Positions 15,101 through 27,407 of a DNA stretch of 64,000 nt are shown here, piece by piece. Location: the NCBI RefSeq assembly GCF_019925205.1, contig NC_083564.1:22623447-22687446 (forward strand), in the 5' to 3' direction. This DNA is from Metopolophium dirhodum (Eukaryota > Arthropoda > Insecta > Hemiptera > Aphididae). The notes under the pieces are model-generated. The model had not been told where the DNA came from and ran no database searches. It saw only the letters and a program-made list of their open reading frames with translations. Made by a program: the position numbers and the translations under genes. The stretch's first letter is position 1. Every line of letters starts with the position of its first letter.

Positions 15101-18100
15101 TATTGATAAGGTCATTTGAAAATAATTAGGTATAGTAGTACACGTGTTAAGGTAAACAAAAAACTGGAAAAATTGGTTGGTTCTATAAATTACAAATATT
15201 TCTAAACGATATGTCGTATCAAAAACAGAGTGGAAAAAAGTGGTGATCGTGTGACATAAACGTAGCACGTTACTCGATATTTTCCACTTTGAAGACAATT
15301 TATGAATCGTAAATATTAAATAAATATATTAATAAGTATAACGATTAATTGTATATTTACCTAGTGGGAATATTAGGTAATTTTTACATTTTGTTCGTTT
15401 CTATGGTGATAAACCAAGCGTTAGAAAAAAAATCTGTTAGAAAAATGAAATATCTGTACCCAGTCCAAAAACATATATTATTACCTTAAAATCGAAATCG
15501 TTTAGTTCGTTTCCTAACGTTAACATTTAACGTTAACCGGTTCTATAGTACATTTATTGCGTTTGCATGTCACAACATAGAAAATGGGAGTGGGACTTAA
15601 CGATAAAGTTGGAGGGTATTTAAGGAGATTATAATAGGATAATTTATAGTATTTCGACAGAATCGATCTCGGAATTTAGTAGATTAATTAATATAGGTAT
15701 AACCAGCATAAATCATTAAATTGTCTTCTAAATTCCAAACTTCCGTCTATTTAGCTTACGGTTTCAATGTTAGTTCAACTTTGTTTAGTACGATAACATG
15801 CGCCAGACTCGATTTAAAAGTCGTTAAAGGTTTTTTTTTTTTTATAAGGTAAGTACCTAACCAATCTTGATACACAATCCAGAAAATCGATCCACACAAA
15901 ACGTCGGGCATGGACCAATTGCGCCTAAAACAAAATTTGTATTTTAGGGTCAGTCTACCAATTGTGCCTCTTATATTTTACGGTTAGTACACCAATTGCG
16001 CTCTTTATATTTTACGGTCAATATACCAATTGCGCATGTGAAATACAACATCATGATTACCTTAAGCTCAAAATCTTATTACATTATGATTTAACCACCT
16101 ATTATTTTATTTTAGTTTAGGCCTTAGGGTCAACACGTGACTTATAGGTCATGAGTTAAGTGCTGCCCTTAATTCATGTGCGGTAAGTAGTGCTAAGGTA
16201 ATAAAATTAACAGAAATATTATAACCTATTATACAGAAAAACCAAAAATAAGAAACTTCACATAGTTTGTTTTAAGAAATTACGGGTCGACATTTTTACA
16301 GTCGGCATAAATTATATTTCAGTCACCAAATACTTGATCTCAACCCCCCGTAAAAATCGTATAACTCCGGTCGAGCATTTATTATATAATTATAACTGAC
16401 TAATAAGTTTTCCTTAGGTAGTGTAAAATGTATAAGCGCAATTGGTCTATCGACCCTAAACATTTTAGAGCGCAATTGGTATATGAAAAGATAATTTTAA
16501 GCGCAATTGGTAAACTCCCAAGACGTCAACATATTTGATGATTCGTATAAATAATATGAACCTATATTATAATGATGATTTTATACACAATAATCTTATT
16601 CAAAAAATATAATGTAGGGTAGTACCTATAATAACGAGCGTGCACACATATTTCACTGTGTTGGGTTTGTCGGGTAAACTTTTTCGAAAAGTCACTCGTA
16701 AGTACGTTAAGATTAGGGTGCGTGGAAAAAAATCTTGTAAAAATGTACATAAAGCAGGGGTCCTATGCTCAATCTCGAGTAAAATACATACTAATATCAC
16801 GTACAGGGTGATTCTTTTATCATGAAACACTCGTTATTTCAAAAAGTATTGATGTTTTTGAAAAAAATTTTTTACATAGTTTCAAGTTGTTAAAACAACG
16901 TTTTATATAAAAAAAATTATATTTTCAAATATTTTTTATCCTTATAATTTTTTGAGTTTTTACTTTTTTGAATGACAACATAGAGTTTTGATTTCATATT
17001 CCAAGGCAGAATATTTTTCTTATTTTTATACATAAAAATCGAATTTAAGGCGAGTAGTTTATGAGTTATAAGTATTCAAAGTTTAGATTGGCGGAGTGGA
17101 GTGGTACGGGATTACCCCTCAAAATGTTTGTCCACTACTCCGCTTGTCTAAACTTTAAATACTTATAACTCATAAACTTATCGTCCTAAATTCGATTTTT
17201 ATGTATAAAAGTACTTATACTATGCTTTGGAATGTGAAATCAAAACTCTATGTTGTGATTGAAAAAAGTAAAAAACTTGAAAAAAAATATTATAAGGATA
17301 AAAATACGATTTTTTTAATAGAAACGTTGTTTTTTTTTTAACAACTTGAAAGTATGTAAAAAAATATTTCCAAAGACATCAATACCTTTTTTGAAATAAC
17401 GAGTGTTTCGTGACAAAAGAACCACCTTGTGCAGTACTCACATATATATAGGTGTGCGTACAAATATATTGTCTTCGGTGGGCTGGCGAGGAAAACGGGT
17501 GCGCTACGTGAGAAGATTCGGAAAATAATTTAAAAGAAATCCGTCGGCGTAATCGCGTCGAACTCGCGATAAAACGCCGCCGCCGCCGGTGAAAACTGGG
17601 TATAATATACTCTTTGTCGATCGCACCTCAGTGTTTGGTTTGGAATTAAATTCCTGGTGGGACATTCGGCCGGGGGGGACGCGGTAACGGCACATTACGC
17701 AATAATAAATGTAATAAAATTATTATTATTATCGTTATTATTTTTTTCATTATTACGACGATAACTTGGTGGAAAAGGGAGGGCGGGACAAGGGAGAAAA
17801 AAATCTCAGACATGGTTTTTCTCATCATATTATACGGTATACCTACCTATGTTATCATTACGACGCTGGAAGTATAATATAGTCAACACACAAAAACACC
17901 TTCTGCATAGCGATGGCGGGGTACGACAATTGTCACATAGACCATAGTTTCTAGTCTAAACGACGATTACGCGAGATAACGCGCGTTATAACTAGAAACC
18001 GTAATCCCGCATAGACGCAAACGGTGAAACTTTTTCTATAAAGTTACGCACCCGTGTATAAGTATATAAGTATACTACGATATGTGCTATATGAACCTAG

Positions 18101-21100
18101 AGGGAGTCATTCCCGTATATCTCGTGACGTTTCGACAAACCTGCGCGTTGTTAAAAATTTTAATTTAATATGGAAAATCGACAAGACGCCGAACGTTCGG
18201 TCTAAATATTTGCGGAGATTAAATATTACACGTGGGTGTTATGACATGTCCGACGTTTTTTTTTTGCACGAGTCCGTAATATGTTCGCTGTTTATCAATA
18301 TCGTCAAAAGCTGTCCGCAAATATTAGTTCCGAGTACACGTGCTTTACGGAGTATACAAAAAAAAATGATTGTTTAATCGTTTCGATGTTATAAAAAACG
18401 AAACTCGTTTGTAAACACGCACTGCAATCCCGGAACCCCACCTGACTGGGTACGTAATATTTCGTATGTAATATACCTGCGTCGTGCGGATCCGACAAAT
18501 TTTTTGAGGTGCGAGTTGAATATTGTTGTATAAAACGCTTACGAGCCGCGAAATCCGAAATCGTCGAGACCGATCAAAAATACGAAGTGACGCTGGGCCA
18601 AAACTTATTATCTCACGACTTATTATAGTGTGTTGTCGATGTACACAGACTTGTCCGGCGTAGGCTTCAGCGATCGAAAAAATGTGAAAAAATGATATGT
18701 GAACGCGAGACGTCTTTATGATGCGTAATAACAGTTAAAGTATACATTCTGTTATGTGATTCTTCGGTATTTCGAAGACAATGATACATATCGCGCGTTT
18801 TATATCCTATCCAACCATAAAATTTTCATTTTCTAACTTCTAGAATTCTTTTTTTTTGAACATATATAATACACACTATTATTACTTTAATGTATACACC
18901 ATACATATACGATATACCTACGAATTTAAAAAAAATTGTATTATGACGTTATAGTGTTGTTACAAAATATGACACTGCAGTAGACAGTGATATGGACAGT
19001 GATAAGGTTTCAATTGTTTTTAAGTATTATTCTATAGTACATAATATACGATTAAATTCAATGTAAGGAATAGACAAATACTCTACTTAAATATTGTTTC
19101 CCTGTAGTAGTTTTGTTTTTTTTTTTATGGTTATATTATATGATAATTTGATAATTGTTATAGTTACTTTATACCATAGTGGTTACTATAGTATTCTTGT
19201 TATAAAAAAATAAGTCCTTTATTAAACGATTTAAATTATTGAGTTTATCTTCGATATCATATTACAACGTAATAACGATAGGTACTTAAGTTGATATTTC
19301 ATTGATTTATCTTTAATATTTCACGACAATCAGTAATTGATAAAAATACATACAATTTAAAATATTAAAATAATATATCTGCTGTGTATCAATGTACAAT
19401 TTTACTGAATTATAACCGACACTGAGAGTTCTCTTCAAATAATAATAATTATATTATCAGGCATTCTCAAAAATACGTTAACTGAAAAACCACACACATT
19501 TTCAGTAAAATATATTATTTTCCTACATGTTTAAATAGGAATCACTATTAGCGCCCATATAAATATCATATTATCCATAATTATTGCGGTGCTTCATATC
19601 TTATAATATGATAATATGTGGGTATTAAATTGATGTCATAACAATATGGAATACATTTCCATACAACGCCAAGTTTAATATAAATGTACACATATTATAC
19701 GCATGTATGATGTCTATTGTCTATTATAATTTATTATGACAGGTGTACGAAGGTGATTGGATAGACGGGCACATGGACGGCACAGGCACATACGAGTGGA
19801 ATACTAACCCTCGAGACTGCGATCGGCTGGTGCTCTTGTGCTTGAGTGATAAGTACACTGGCCAATGGTCAAAGTCAAAAAAACACGGTAAGGACAAGCG
19901 AAAGAGGACGAGGATGACATGATAACACAATATATTAGTATATATAGTCAGTAATTCAACGGATCGAGTGCATTTGAACGGCATACGTTTCGTTAGAAGT
20001 GTCAAACATCGGAATGGTATCTAAAGTTTACGAAACTCACGTGTTAGGTATACGGGAAGTTATTTCAATTCGAATAATTGACGTTCAAGTTCAGATATGA
20101 GGACCTTTTCATTTTGAAAGAAACCATGTGACATAAACCATGATAGGTAGACGAAGTGGAAATATTCCATAAAGTTCTCTGCGATATCGTCAAATAATAA
20201 CAACCCATATTATTGTGATTAACCTGTACATATTATATATAATATGTGATTTGCACTGACACCGGTACATTATTTATAATTTACAATCACCCGGTGGTTG
20301 AAAGGCTTTCGGAATTCAAAACTAAACTTCGAAATTATATATTTTTCGGTATTTTCTTTTCTATATGACGAATACTTTAACTTGAACTTGACCTTGAAAG
20401 TTCACTTAATGCAAGTGTGCTCAATCTATAAGATTTATTGCATAAAATATTTTGTTTTTCGTCGTGCGTTTAACACAGAAACTATTGTTGCGTCAAGACA
20501 TAATAGAACAATATTAATTATTAGATGACGTATAGGTTACATCACATCCAGTGGCGAGACGAACCTAAAATAACCCGAAAGCAACCCTAAATTGACCCAC
20601 AAACCGTTTATAATAAACACAAGTACTGAAGTGCGTACTATTAGTCGTAGGTAACCTATCAGTATTAATATTTAATATAATTATTACTTAGTAATAATAT
20701 CGTTTTTCACTATCACATTGAGCACCCATCAACCTACTCAACCCTAAAACCTTAAAAAAATCGAGAAGCTTCTCGAAGACCACGTTCGTTTCGCCACTTT
20801 CGATGATCACGATGTAGGTGACACGACATTAAACTCACCGCAGGTCTGGGCGTGTTCTATTCGGCGGACACCGGTACGACGGTGACCGGCCGCTGGGTGG
20901 ACGACTCTTTGGACGGTCCGTGCGAAATCGTCTTGTCCACCGGTCGGCCGCCAAAGGCTTCCGGTCTCGTGTTCCGCAAAAACGTACTTTACGAACCGCG
21001 GCCGGACACACCTCCGCCCGCCAACACTGGTCACAGACTTGCTGTGTCGACCCCAGGCCGTAAACGTCGACTTTCGTACAAGCCCGTGGCCGCCGCGGCT

Positions 21101-24100
21101 GTGGATTGTCCACTTTTGGCGACCTACGGAAGCCGCGTCCAAGAGTCCCGTGATTTCCGCTCGACCGCGTCGGCCCGTCTGGTGCGGGCCGACATCCAGT
21201 TGGTGAATTCGGCGGAAGGAGAAACGCCGTGCGATTACGACCTGACCGATCATGTCCTGAGAATAGCGGACAAGTGTAGGGAGGATTTGGACGAGGTGAC
21301 CGCTACTGCCGGGGGGGACTTGGAAACGGATCTCCGAGACGCAGAATGCGCGCTCAGCATGTACGACGAACGTCTGGCAGGACTTTACCGGGCTTACGGC
21401 TCGTTCTTGGCCGACGGTCCGATACCTTACCGACCTCTGATGACTCGTCTCGGACTTTGGCAGATGATTGTCGACAGCCGTATGCACGAGCACGTGTCAC
21501 TAGCCGACTTTGACGACTTGTTGTGTGAGTATATGATATAAGACTAACGCTATTGTCATAGTTATCACCACTTTACGTCCTCGCTATCAATATATGATCT
21601 ACATATCAGTGGGGCGGGTCTAAGATTTTTTATGGTGGGTGCTATATGCGTTGATGATAAAGCTCTTAGGGTACTTATCGCGAACAACTTCGGGATAAAT
21701 ACAAATTTAACTTATTCTTTAATAGTAGTCTACATTTAATACGTTTAGTTCTACAACTTACGTGCTAACTTTCATTGGGCAATAATATTTTGCACCCCTA
21801 TTAAACGTACATATTTAAACATTTTCCGCCCTTTAAAATATTACAACTTTTGCCACCCTATGGCACTTGCTCCATTTTCCATCCCCTGGGAGCGGCTCTG
21901 ACAACTTTTACGTTATATCTGATAATAATAAAAAAAAGTTCCATAACGGTAGTGGGTCTTTAGCTCCAAAGCACACCCCCCCCTGCCACGGTGATCTATA
22001 TTATAACAATATTATGCTAATATAATATAGTATATACCTGGGCAATGGATACCATCGATCGGTATCGGTCTTCCGACCATTTTATGTATGTAGGTTGTGA
22101 CTGTCTGCAGTTACTGAAAATATTACAGATAAATTAACGGATGGGGAAGAGCTCGAAAACAGAAATATAGCGCCGCGCCGTTTATTCCTTCCCGTTGCCG
22201 TCAGGGTCAGAATGTACAATATTACACGTTTTTGTTTAAAATTTCACTCGTATTTTCATATTGATACGAAGTGACAAAATGTGTTGGATATACAAAACTC
22301 TATATTATTATGTTACCGCCACAACCCACCTATCTTTACAACGTTTTTATACACTATGATCATTTCTCTCGTTTTTATCGCGCTTTGCGTACGATTAATT
22401 TTTTAAGTACATTAAAACGCGGTGTACAATAAAAAACACAATTCAAATCGGTTGTTTGTTCTTTTACGCCATCGATTATCATGCACTTAAGACTAAACAA
22501 AAGACTCCGCCGCTCATGATGCAAACCATAAACGTCCCGCCCCGTTAAAAAGAGATCTCCTCATTTTTTAAAGCGACGACGTGATATCTCACTACGATAA
22601 ATGTAATTCGTGTAAATCTAAATGGGTCCGTTCGAGAAAAAAATACCTCAGCACGCGTACCACGTATATATTTAATAAAAAAAACAATATACCGACAATG
22701 GTGTGCCCGATTTAACACACCATGATTAATACCAAAATGTATTATCGCATGGCCGACGTGGGTCAAGATGTTTCAGACCTACTATCAAACACGTCGTATT
22801 ATGTCAGTGTAAAATAGTGTGATATTGTTATTTTATCGCTGCACTAATATTATAAGGCGATCTGGTACGGGGGCGTGCAGTGGCGCTGAACACGTAATTA
22901 ATATGTGATAAAGTTATTCTCTGCGTTTTTCAATCAATGATTATTACAATAATTTATTTTTCAATTGATTATTACCATATAATTATGTCCTAGTATAATA
23001 TAATGTTATATGTCCGACATGGCGATACGACCGTTAAACAACTTAAATATTGCTAACCATAAACCCTTTTTCAAATTTGCGATTGCGTTTATCGTTTATG
23101 ACTGTGATAGTAGTGGGGCTTGCGGTGGTGGTTGATTTACACTTTTGAGCCACATCCTAAAAAATAGTTCGATAATACCGTGTACGTGCACCCTTCACCC
23201 TTTCGCACATTGCACGCACCCGGATATGCGCATTGTGCATATATAGGTACGTAAACACACGACTTGTTTTTTAATGAGATATATAAGCTTGATTTCTGTA
23301 GCAGACAAATGATAAATTATGCAGTACAGTTACGAAATCTCGTTTATTTTTCGTATGTGTACCGCAGTTTCCTTTATTATTAAACCGTCTATTACGGTCC
23401 ATATATATAGGCTGTAGCCACGAAAAAATCCAATCACGAACTGGACAGTGCAGCCGGTTCCATATATTTAGCACACAGGTCGCAAAATGTGCGCTAGTGT
23501 TTTAAATTTTAACGTGGAAAATAATCATCGCCCAGGCGCACTCGAATTCGAATAACTGGCATGCGATTAATCGTCGAGTTGACTATTTGGGAACGATTTT
23601 CAAAATTTTACATCATCGTATCGCCTAACCACTCGCCGGTGACACATTTAGACGCAGCAATGGAGAGGTCGACCTACCTACAGCCTTGGTTTGGCGCGAA
23701 ACGAAAGCGTCACTTGTGCATATAATCTATATATATAAAACTGAAATCAAGCAAAAGAGGAAATCTTTGTTACGGTTTGGCTTCGAAACTTCTTATCCAA
23801 TTGTCATGCGGTTTTTTTAAAATGAAAGAGGATATCACGGAGCAGGTTTTAGGCATAAATTAAGTCCGATAATGTTAGTCAATAATTAGTTATCTATACA
23901 TATAAAATCCAAATACCACTGACTCACTGATCGCTGCATCTCAAAAACTACTCAACGTACGGACTTGAAATTTGGAATAGAGGTTCTTCTCATATTTTCA
24001 CCGTGCAATAAGAAAAGCTAATTTAAAAAGTGTTAAATTTGTTTTTTTTTTATTCATCGGATTTTAGTACGGTTGCGTTAGGCTTTTGTATTAATTGATC

Positions 24101-27100
24101 ATATTAATCCTCCGAAGGTGGAATTAAGTAAAAATGACAAACTTTGTACAATTTTTATACTTTAGAGTTAAATCATACACTTACGTACAAAGAGCACGGG
24201 GTCCGCGATCTACCGCAGGTAGATTGCCTACCTGATAATATACTGCTGCGAATCAGAATTTTTATTCCGGGCAACAGAAAAGTTAAGATAAATTTTGAAC
24301 ACCATACACCATACACCGAATATTAAATAACGAATTGAACAAAGTTTGAGTCATATAGAATCGGTACATTTAACGGGCAACGAAGTGCCAGCGGGATCAG
24401 CTAGTTTAATACATTATAGTATATGACGTGTATTATAAATTAAATGCTCGTACATAGGTATAATAATATTATAATGTAGTCGACTTTAATGACGACGACG
24501 ACGACGACGACGACGATGTTGGTCTTCTTTACGACTGCTCGTTACGCGATATAATTATCGTATGATTGCGCTCGACTCGTGAAGTTGATGGTACTTAACG
24601 TATATTATATTATATTATTATACAGTACAACGACTATAATGGTACCTACCTATATAGTCTCGTCCCCGGAGATCAATCGGTTGCCACGAGTTTTGAGCGC
24701 GGACTATGCACAACGCTTTAAGCTATTTATATGTTTATATTTATTTATACATACACATCATGATATTATGGTGATAATAATTCGTATATTGTTTTACGCG
24801 GCGTCTCGACTGTGAAATAGATACAAACAAGAAATATGCGTTCGTCTCGGCACACGATCCCTTCGAACCCATTTACTTTTGGCAATTCGTTCACGCCGTC
24901 TGCGCATTGGCGACGGTCGCTTACGACGATACGCGGCGGACGGCCCGCAAAGCAAATAGGTCGGCCGGCGGCGACGGATTGATGGCTTTGGCTTTGAGCG
25001 AACTCTTCGAGGAACACGTCAGGACCGACATCATGCCGACTTCCTACGGTGAGAGCAAAATAATATAGGATTAAGTGCATGTATACAAAAAAAAAAATCG
25101 TTGTAAACTCAGAATCACAGGCGCAAACAGGGGAGGGGAGCTTGTCCTACATTTTGTTTTAAGCTCAATCATTAGTATCAAACAAAGGCTTTAGCCCCCA
25201 CCCCCCAAATCCCAAACGGTATTTGCGCCTAAATGCTTAAAATCCTGCAGTGGGAGGCTCGTGTATAGAGGTACCACCAATAGTTGATCAATGGGGACTG
25301 TCTAAAGTTTAGATTCTAAACCAACGGTTCTCAACCGCTATGATACGTGGAGAAAATTTCGCTTAGTGAAATAAGAAGTTCTCTGTCCTAATTAAAGCTC
25401 CTAAACTATAAATAAGAAATACCGATAGTAAGTACCTAATATTATAATAGCAACGTACCTATAGGCACAATTCTATATTAATTTAAATTCTAGAGAAGTG
25501 GGTGCCTTTTCCAACAACGTAATAAAATTAAAATTTATGAACAATACGAATTATCAAAGTTAACGTGAAACGTTTACACTTTCAAAGTAGTATAGATAAA
25601 TCAACAGATCACACCTACATCTGCCATTTTGTACCACTTTAAGTACTGTATTTACTATCCAGTAGTATTAGTAGCCATATCTCGTTATTCCACGGCGAGA
25701 AATTTCGTAATGTACTGCAAAACTCTAAAAACCATTTGGCAGGGATAAAAGCTCTGCGGAAGAACCAGACAAATCCATTACAGCAAAAACTTTTTTGACA
25801 GTATAGGATAGATCAAAATGTTATACTTTATATTTTAAACTATTTTTTTTTTTTTAATTTAGTGTTAGGTAATTTTTTGATCATATATTTTAACATAAAT
25901 ATATGTTTGAGCTGGTGCAAAAGTATTATAATTATAAGGGAACGACTAAAATATAAAACGTAAACCAACCTAACACATACTTCAAAACACATATTTATGA
26001 TTCAAGATTTTCTTTATAGAGGAAAAATATCGAGTAGCGTGCTATGGTTTTAAGATCCATCCCTGTGTTTAATACCACGAACTAAGATAATACATCTTAG
26101 TTCATGTTATATATATTAAATGTAATATAATTTCCCGTAACGGACTTTTCTGTTTCATTCATAGGCCCCATATTCTATTGTTATCAACGACTTAATATTA
26201 TAACTTACCATTGTTATTTTGTATAAACGCCCATATCTTTACTATGTACAGGGTGTATAGGTGTAACAGGATGAAATTACAAAACAAAAATTGATACGGT
26301 TAATACATAATTTAAGACATGACTTTGGCTCGTGTCGAGAAATTCCCAAAAACACGCTTTTTTGAAAAAAGTTATTATTACGTTCTACATTACATTTACT
26401 CCAAAAAAAATTGATATTTTAAGAAGTTCTAAAAAATGAACGTCTTGATAACATTTTTAAATATTCAGTATTGAAAAATAAAAATAATGTTATTGCTATA
26501 CCATGTGCGTGTGGCGCGAGTGACTGTATAAATTGTATATTATACGAAATAAATTTTAAAAACGGGTATTGGTTAGAACGAAACAGTTATTTCATCTGTC
26601 AGGTCTCCCTGTTTCGCCTCTATACTGTATAATAAATAACAAACACATTATAACAAACACAATATAACAAACACAATATAACAAACACATTATAATAAAC
26701 ACATTATTATCAACATCGATGGCGGTCGCCGCAGTAGACGCGCTGGGTAACGACCCGTTGGCGGCAGGACGTTGGGCCGACAGCCGACGGACGTTGACCG
26801 CAATGTACGACGTGTACCGGAAGATGACGACGGATGACGCCGCCGAGAGCCCGGCGCCGACAGTCACGGTGCACCGGCTGATCCGGTTGTGCGGCGGAAA
26901 CGACGGCGTCCTGCCGGCCTTGTTGGACGTCGTCCTCGGGCTAGCCGACGAGGTGGCCAACGCCGCCGCGGCCATGTTCGAATTTTCGACCAGCACGGTG
27001 GCCACGCTGCTGTCGGAGGCCTGTCCGACGGCGGTGGACCGCCGCGACGATCTGCCGCAACCGCTGCTGGTGGCCCTGGACGCGCGGCTGACGTTCGCCG

Positions 27101-27186
27101 ATTGGTACCGTTTCGTGTTGATGTGCGTCCGCGAATGTCGCGTCCCGGTCGCAGAGGACCATGATCGGGCCAGCTTCACCATCTAG
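4110..27186 (+). CDS. RSPH10B: MORN-repeat protein, radial spoke head 10 homolog B-like
   Basis: Eight coding exons: 4110-4134, 8746-8878, 9719-9890, 12616-12972, 19743-19887, 20844-21524, 24821-25048, 26735-27186. The CDS is 2193 nt, 730 residues. All junctions are AG/GT and keep frame (exon-end phases 1,2,0,0,1,1,1). About eight MORN repeats lie at residues 90-320 (for example YSGEFLKGLRHGRG, YSGDWVDGRPHGSG, YEGDWIDGHMDGTG). The later part has the run PLMTRLGLWQMIVDSRMH and then IYFWQFVHAVCALATVAY, an arrangement I associate with RSPH10B; human RSPH10B is about 870 residues. RSPH10B is a radial-spoke head component of motile cilia and flagella, so here probably sperm. Exons are GC/CpG-rich inside AT-rich introns. 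Weakest points: the 25-nt first exon, the AAAG acceptor of exon 3 and the purine-rich acceptor of exon 8. MORN identity is secure; the orthology is an inference. Confidence 0.78.
6832..7930. mobile_element. MITE copy A, sub-repeat terminal inverted repeats (ACCAATTGCGC family)
   Basis: 1099-bp element in intron 1 of the RSPH10B-like gene. The left end carries four spaced copies of ACCAATTGCGC and the right end four copies of its reverse complement GCGCAATTGGT. Ends are GGGAGTT...ATGCCC. Flanks AAGAAAAG (6824-6831) and AAGAAAAT (7931-7938) look like an 8-bp target-site duplication with one mismatch. No transposase is encoded. Copy B at 15906-16519 is the same family in opposite orientation. 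Confidence 0.85.
8963..9155 (+). repeat. Fragment of interspersed family F1 (5' end)
   Basis: From about 9040 the sequence CCGAGCGAAACGATGAATG followed by a TTTTACAA-GATGT motif matches the start of the full F1 copy at 55704. Only about 115 bp are clearly related; the left limit is not sharp. Confidence 0.5.
9891..12615. other. Intron 3 of the RSPH10B-like gene
   Basis: 2.7-kb intron. I see no nested gene. It ends in a C-rich tract (a run of C at about 12541-12554) before the CGCAG acceptor. Open frames on both strands around 12111-12615 are compositional. Confidence 0.6.
13017..13246. mobile_element. Short MITE with CAGTGGCGCCGA ends
   Basis: A CAGTGGCGCCGA motif at 13017 and its reverse complement TCGGCGCCACTG ending at 13246 bracket about 230 bp, including a poly-G run. 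It lies only 45 bp after the end of MORN exon 4. Flanking GTTGGATT and GTTAGATT are similar but offset by 3 bp, so the target-site duplication is not clean. Same end type as the element at 54142-54485. Confidence 0.6.
13300..14139. mobile_element. Mutator-like non-autonomous element C (TCGAATTGCAC family) with FLYWCH fragment
   Basis: 840-bp element in intron 4 of the RSPH10B-like gene. Each end carries three copies of a TCGAATTGCAC-type sub-repeat in inverted orientation (one left copy is TCGAACTGCAC), and the inner TIR extends to a sequence containing AACACTCATTTTCC. The termini are GGG...CCC. Flanks ATACCATTC (13291-13299) and ATACCATTG (14140-14148) form an 8-9 bp target-site duplication. 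Inside is a FLYWCH-type zinc-finger fragment. The length of the duplication and the FLYWCH piece suggest the Mutator superfamily. Confidence 0.82.
13431..13619 (-). pseudogene. FLYWCH zinc-finger fragment in a transposon
   Basis: About 62 codons on the minus strand with a FLYWCH-like pattern: LIVYQNYSFYKEK, then W-R-C (VKWRCTHRGC), then a lysine/leucine-rich strand. The expected final histidine pair is missing because the frame ends just after the C of RCELGL. FLYWCH domains often sit in Mutator-like transposases of insects. Here it is an isolated remnant within element C, not a host gene. Confidence 0.65.
15906..16519. mobile_element. MITE copy B, sub-repeat TIRs, opposite orientation to copy A
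   Basis: 614 bp, starting GGGCATGG and ending AACTCCC, the reverse complement of copy A's ends. Outer parts match copy A closely but there is one fewer sub-repeat at one end, and the interior differs: homology stops near 16145 and resumes near 16040. Flanks AAAACGTC (15898-15905) and AAGACGTC (16520-16527) form an 8-bp duplication with one mismatch. Confidence 0.85.
16804..17429. mobile_element. Foldback/hairpin element with roughly 300-bp arms
   Basis: The left arm begins CAGGGTGATTCTTTT and the right arm ends AAAAGAACCACCTTG. Between them the two halves are near reverse complements: AAACACTCGTTATTTC/GAAATAACGAGTGTTT, CATAGAGTTTTGATTTC/GAAATCAAAACTCTATG and TTTATGAGTTATAAGTA/TACTTATAACTCATAAA. 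They meet at a short loop near 17110 flanked by GCGGAGT and ACTCCGC. No coding capacity. Confidence 0.85.
20549..20799. mobile_element. Short MITE with CAGTGGCGA-type ends
   Basis: CAGTGGCGAGACGAAC at 20549 and the inverted GTTCGTTTCGCCACTT ending near 20799 bracket about 250 bp. It sits in intron 5 of the RSPH10B-like gene, ending about 45 bp before exon 6. No clear target-site duplication was seen. Confidence 0.5.
23726..24404 (+). mobile_element. Helitron-like non-autonomous element
   Basis: The 3' end GGCAACGAAGTGCC forms a short GGCA...TGCC stem, followed by CAGCTAG and then T, matching the Helitron rule of a hairpin then CTRR inserted before T. The 5' end would be TCTATATATATAAAA after an A at 23725. 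A second similar 5' start, TCTATACATATAAAA at 23893, suggests either a nested copy or the true boundary. No Rep/helicase is encoded. Confidence 0.6.
24491..24516. repeat. (GAC)n microsatellite
   Basis: About nine perfect GAC units in intron 6 of the RSPH10B-like gene. Confidence 0.9.
25049..26734. other. Intron 7 of the RSPH10B-like gene
   Basis: 1.7 kb without recognisable genes. A CAGGGTG motif near 26249 resembles the end of the hairpin element at 16804 but has no partner. The last part holds a tandem repeat at 26634-26712. Confidence 0.55.
26634..26712. repeat. Tandem repeat of about 14 bp (ATAACAAACACATT type)
   Basis: Five to six units of about 14 bp, with A/T variants, sit between a pyrimidine-rich acceptor at 26602 and the start of the last coding exon. 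The repeat introduces in-frame stop codons if the upstream acceptor is used. Confidence 0.85.
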
Positions 27187-27407
27187 ACGACCGTACTCAA
27201 ACAATCCGATTAAAATAGGCTGGTTGTAAATTCCCGCCGTATGTGTATCATCATAATATTATCAAACATGTAGGTATTTCGATTTTTATCGTAATATCTA
27301 GAGGGCCAATTAATATATAATATATATATGTATAAGTAGCAACAAAGTTGGTAACCTTTTATATTATGTTACTTAGGGTTCTCTAGTAATATCTGTAAGA
27401 ATCCTTA

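Noticed and set aside
17940..18000. Short inverted repeat around TTTCTAGT ... ACTAGAAA with CGCG motifs
   Set aside because: Imperfect and short; no copies seen elsewhere in the window, so not counted as an element.
20807..21493. 228-codon minus-strand open frame opposite exon 6
   Set aside because: Shadow of the GC-rich RSPH10B-like exon; the plus frame has phase-matched splice sites and family motifs.
26592..27204. Minus-strand frames opposite the last RSPH10B-like exon
   Set aside because: Compositional shadows; one runs into the 14-bp tandem repeat.
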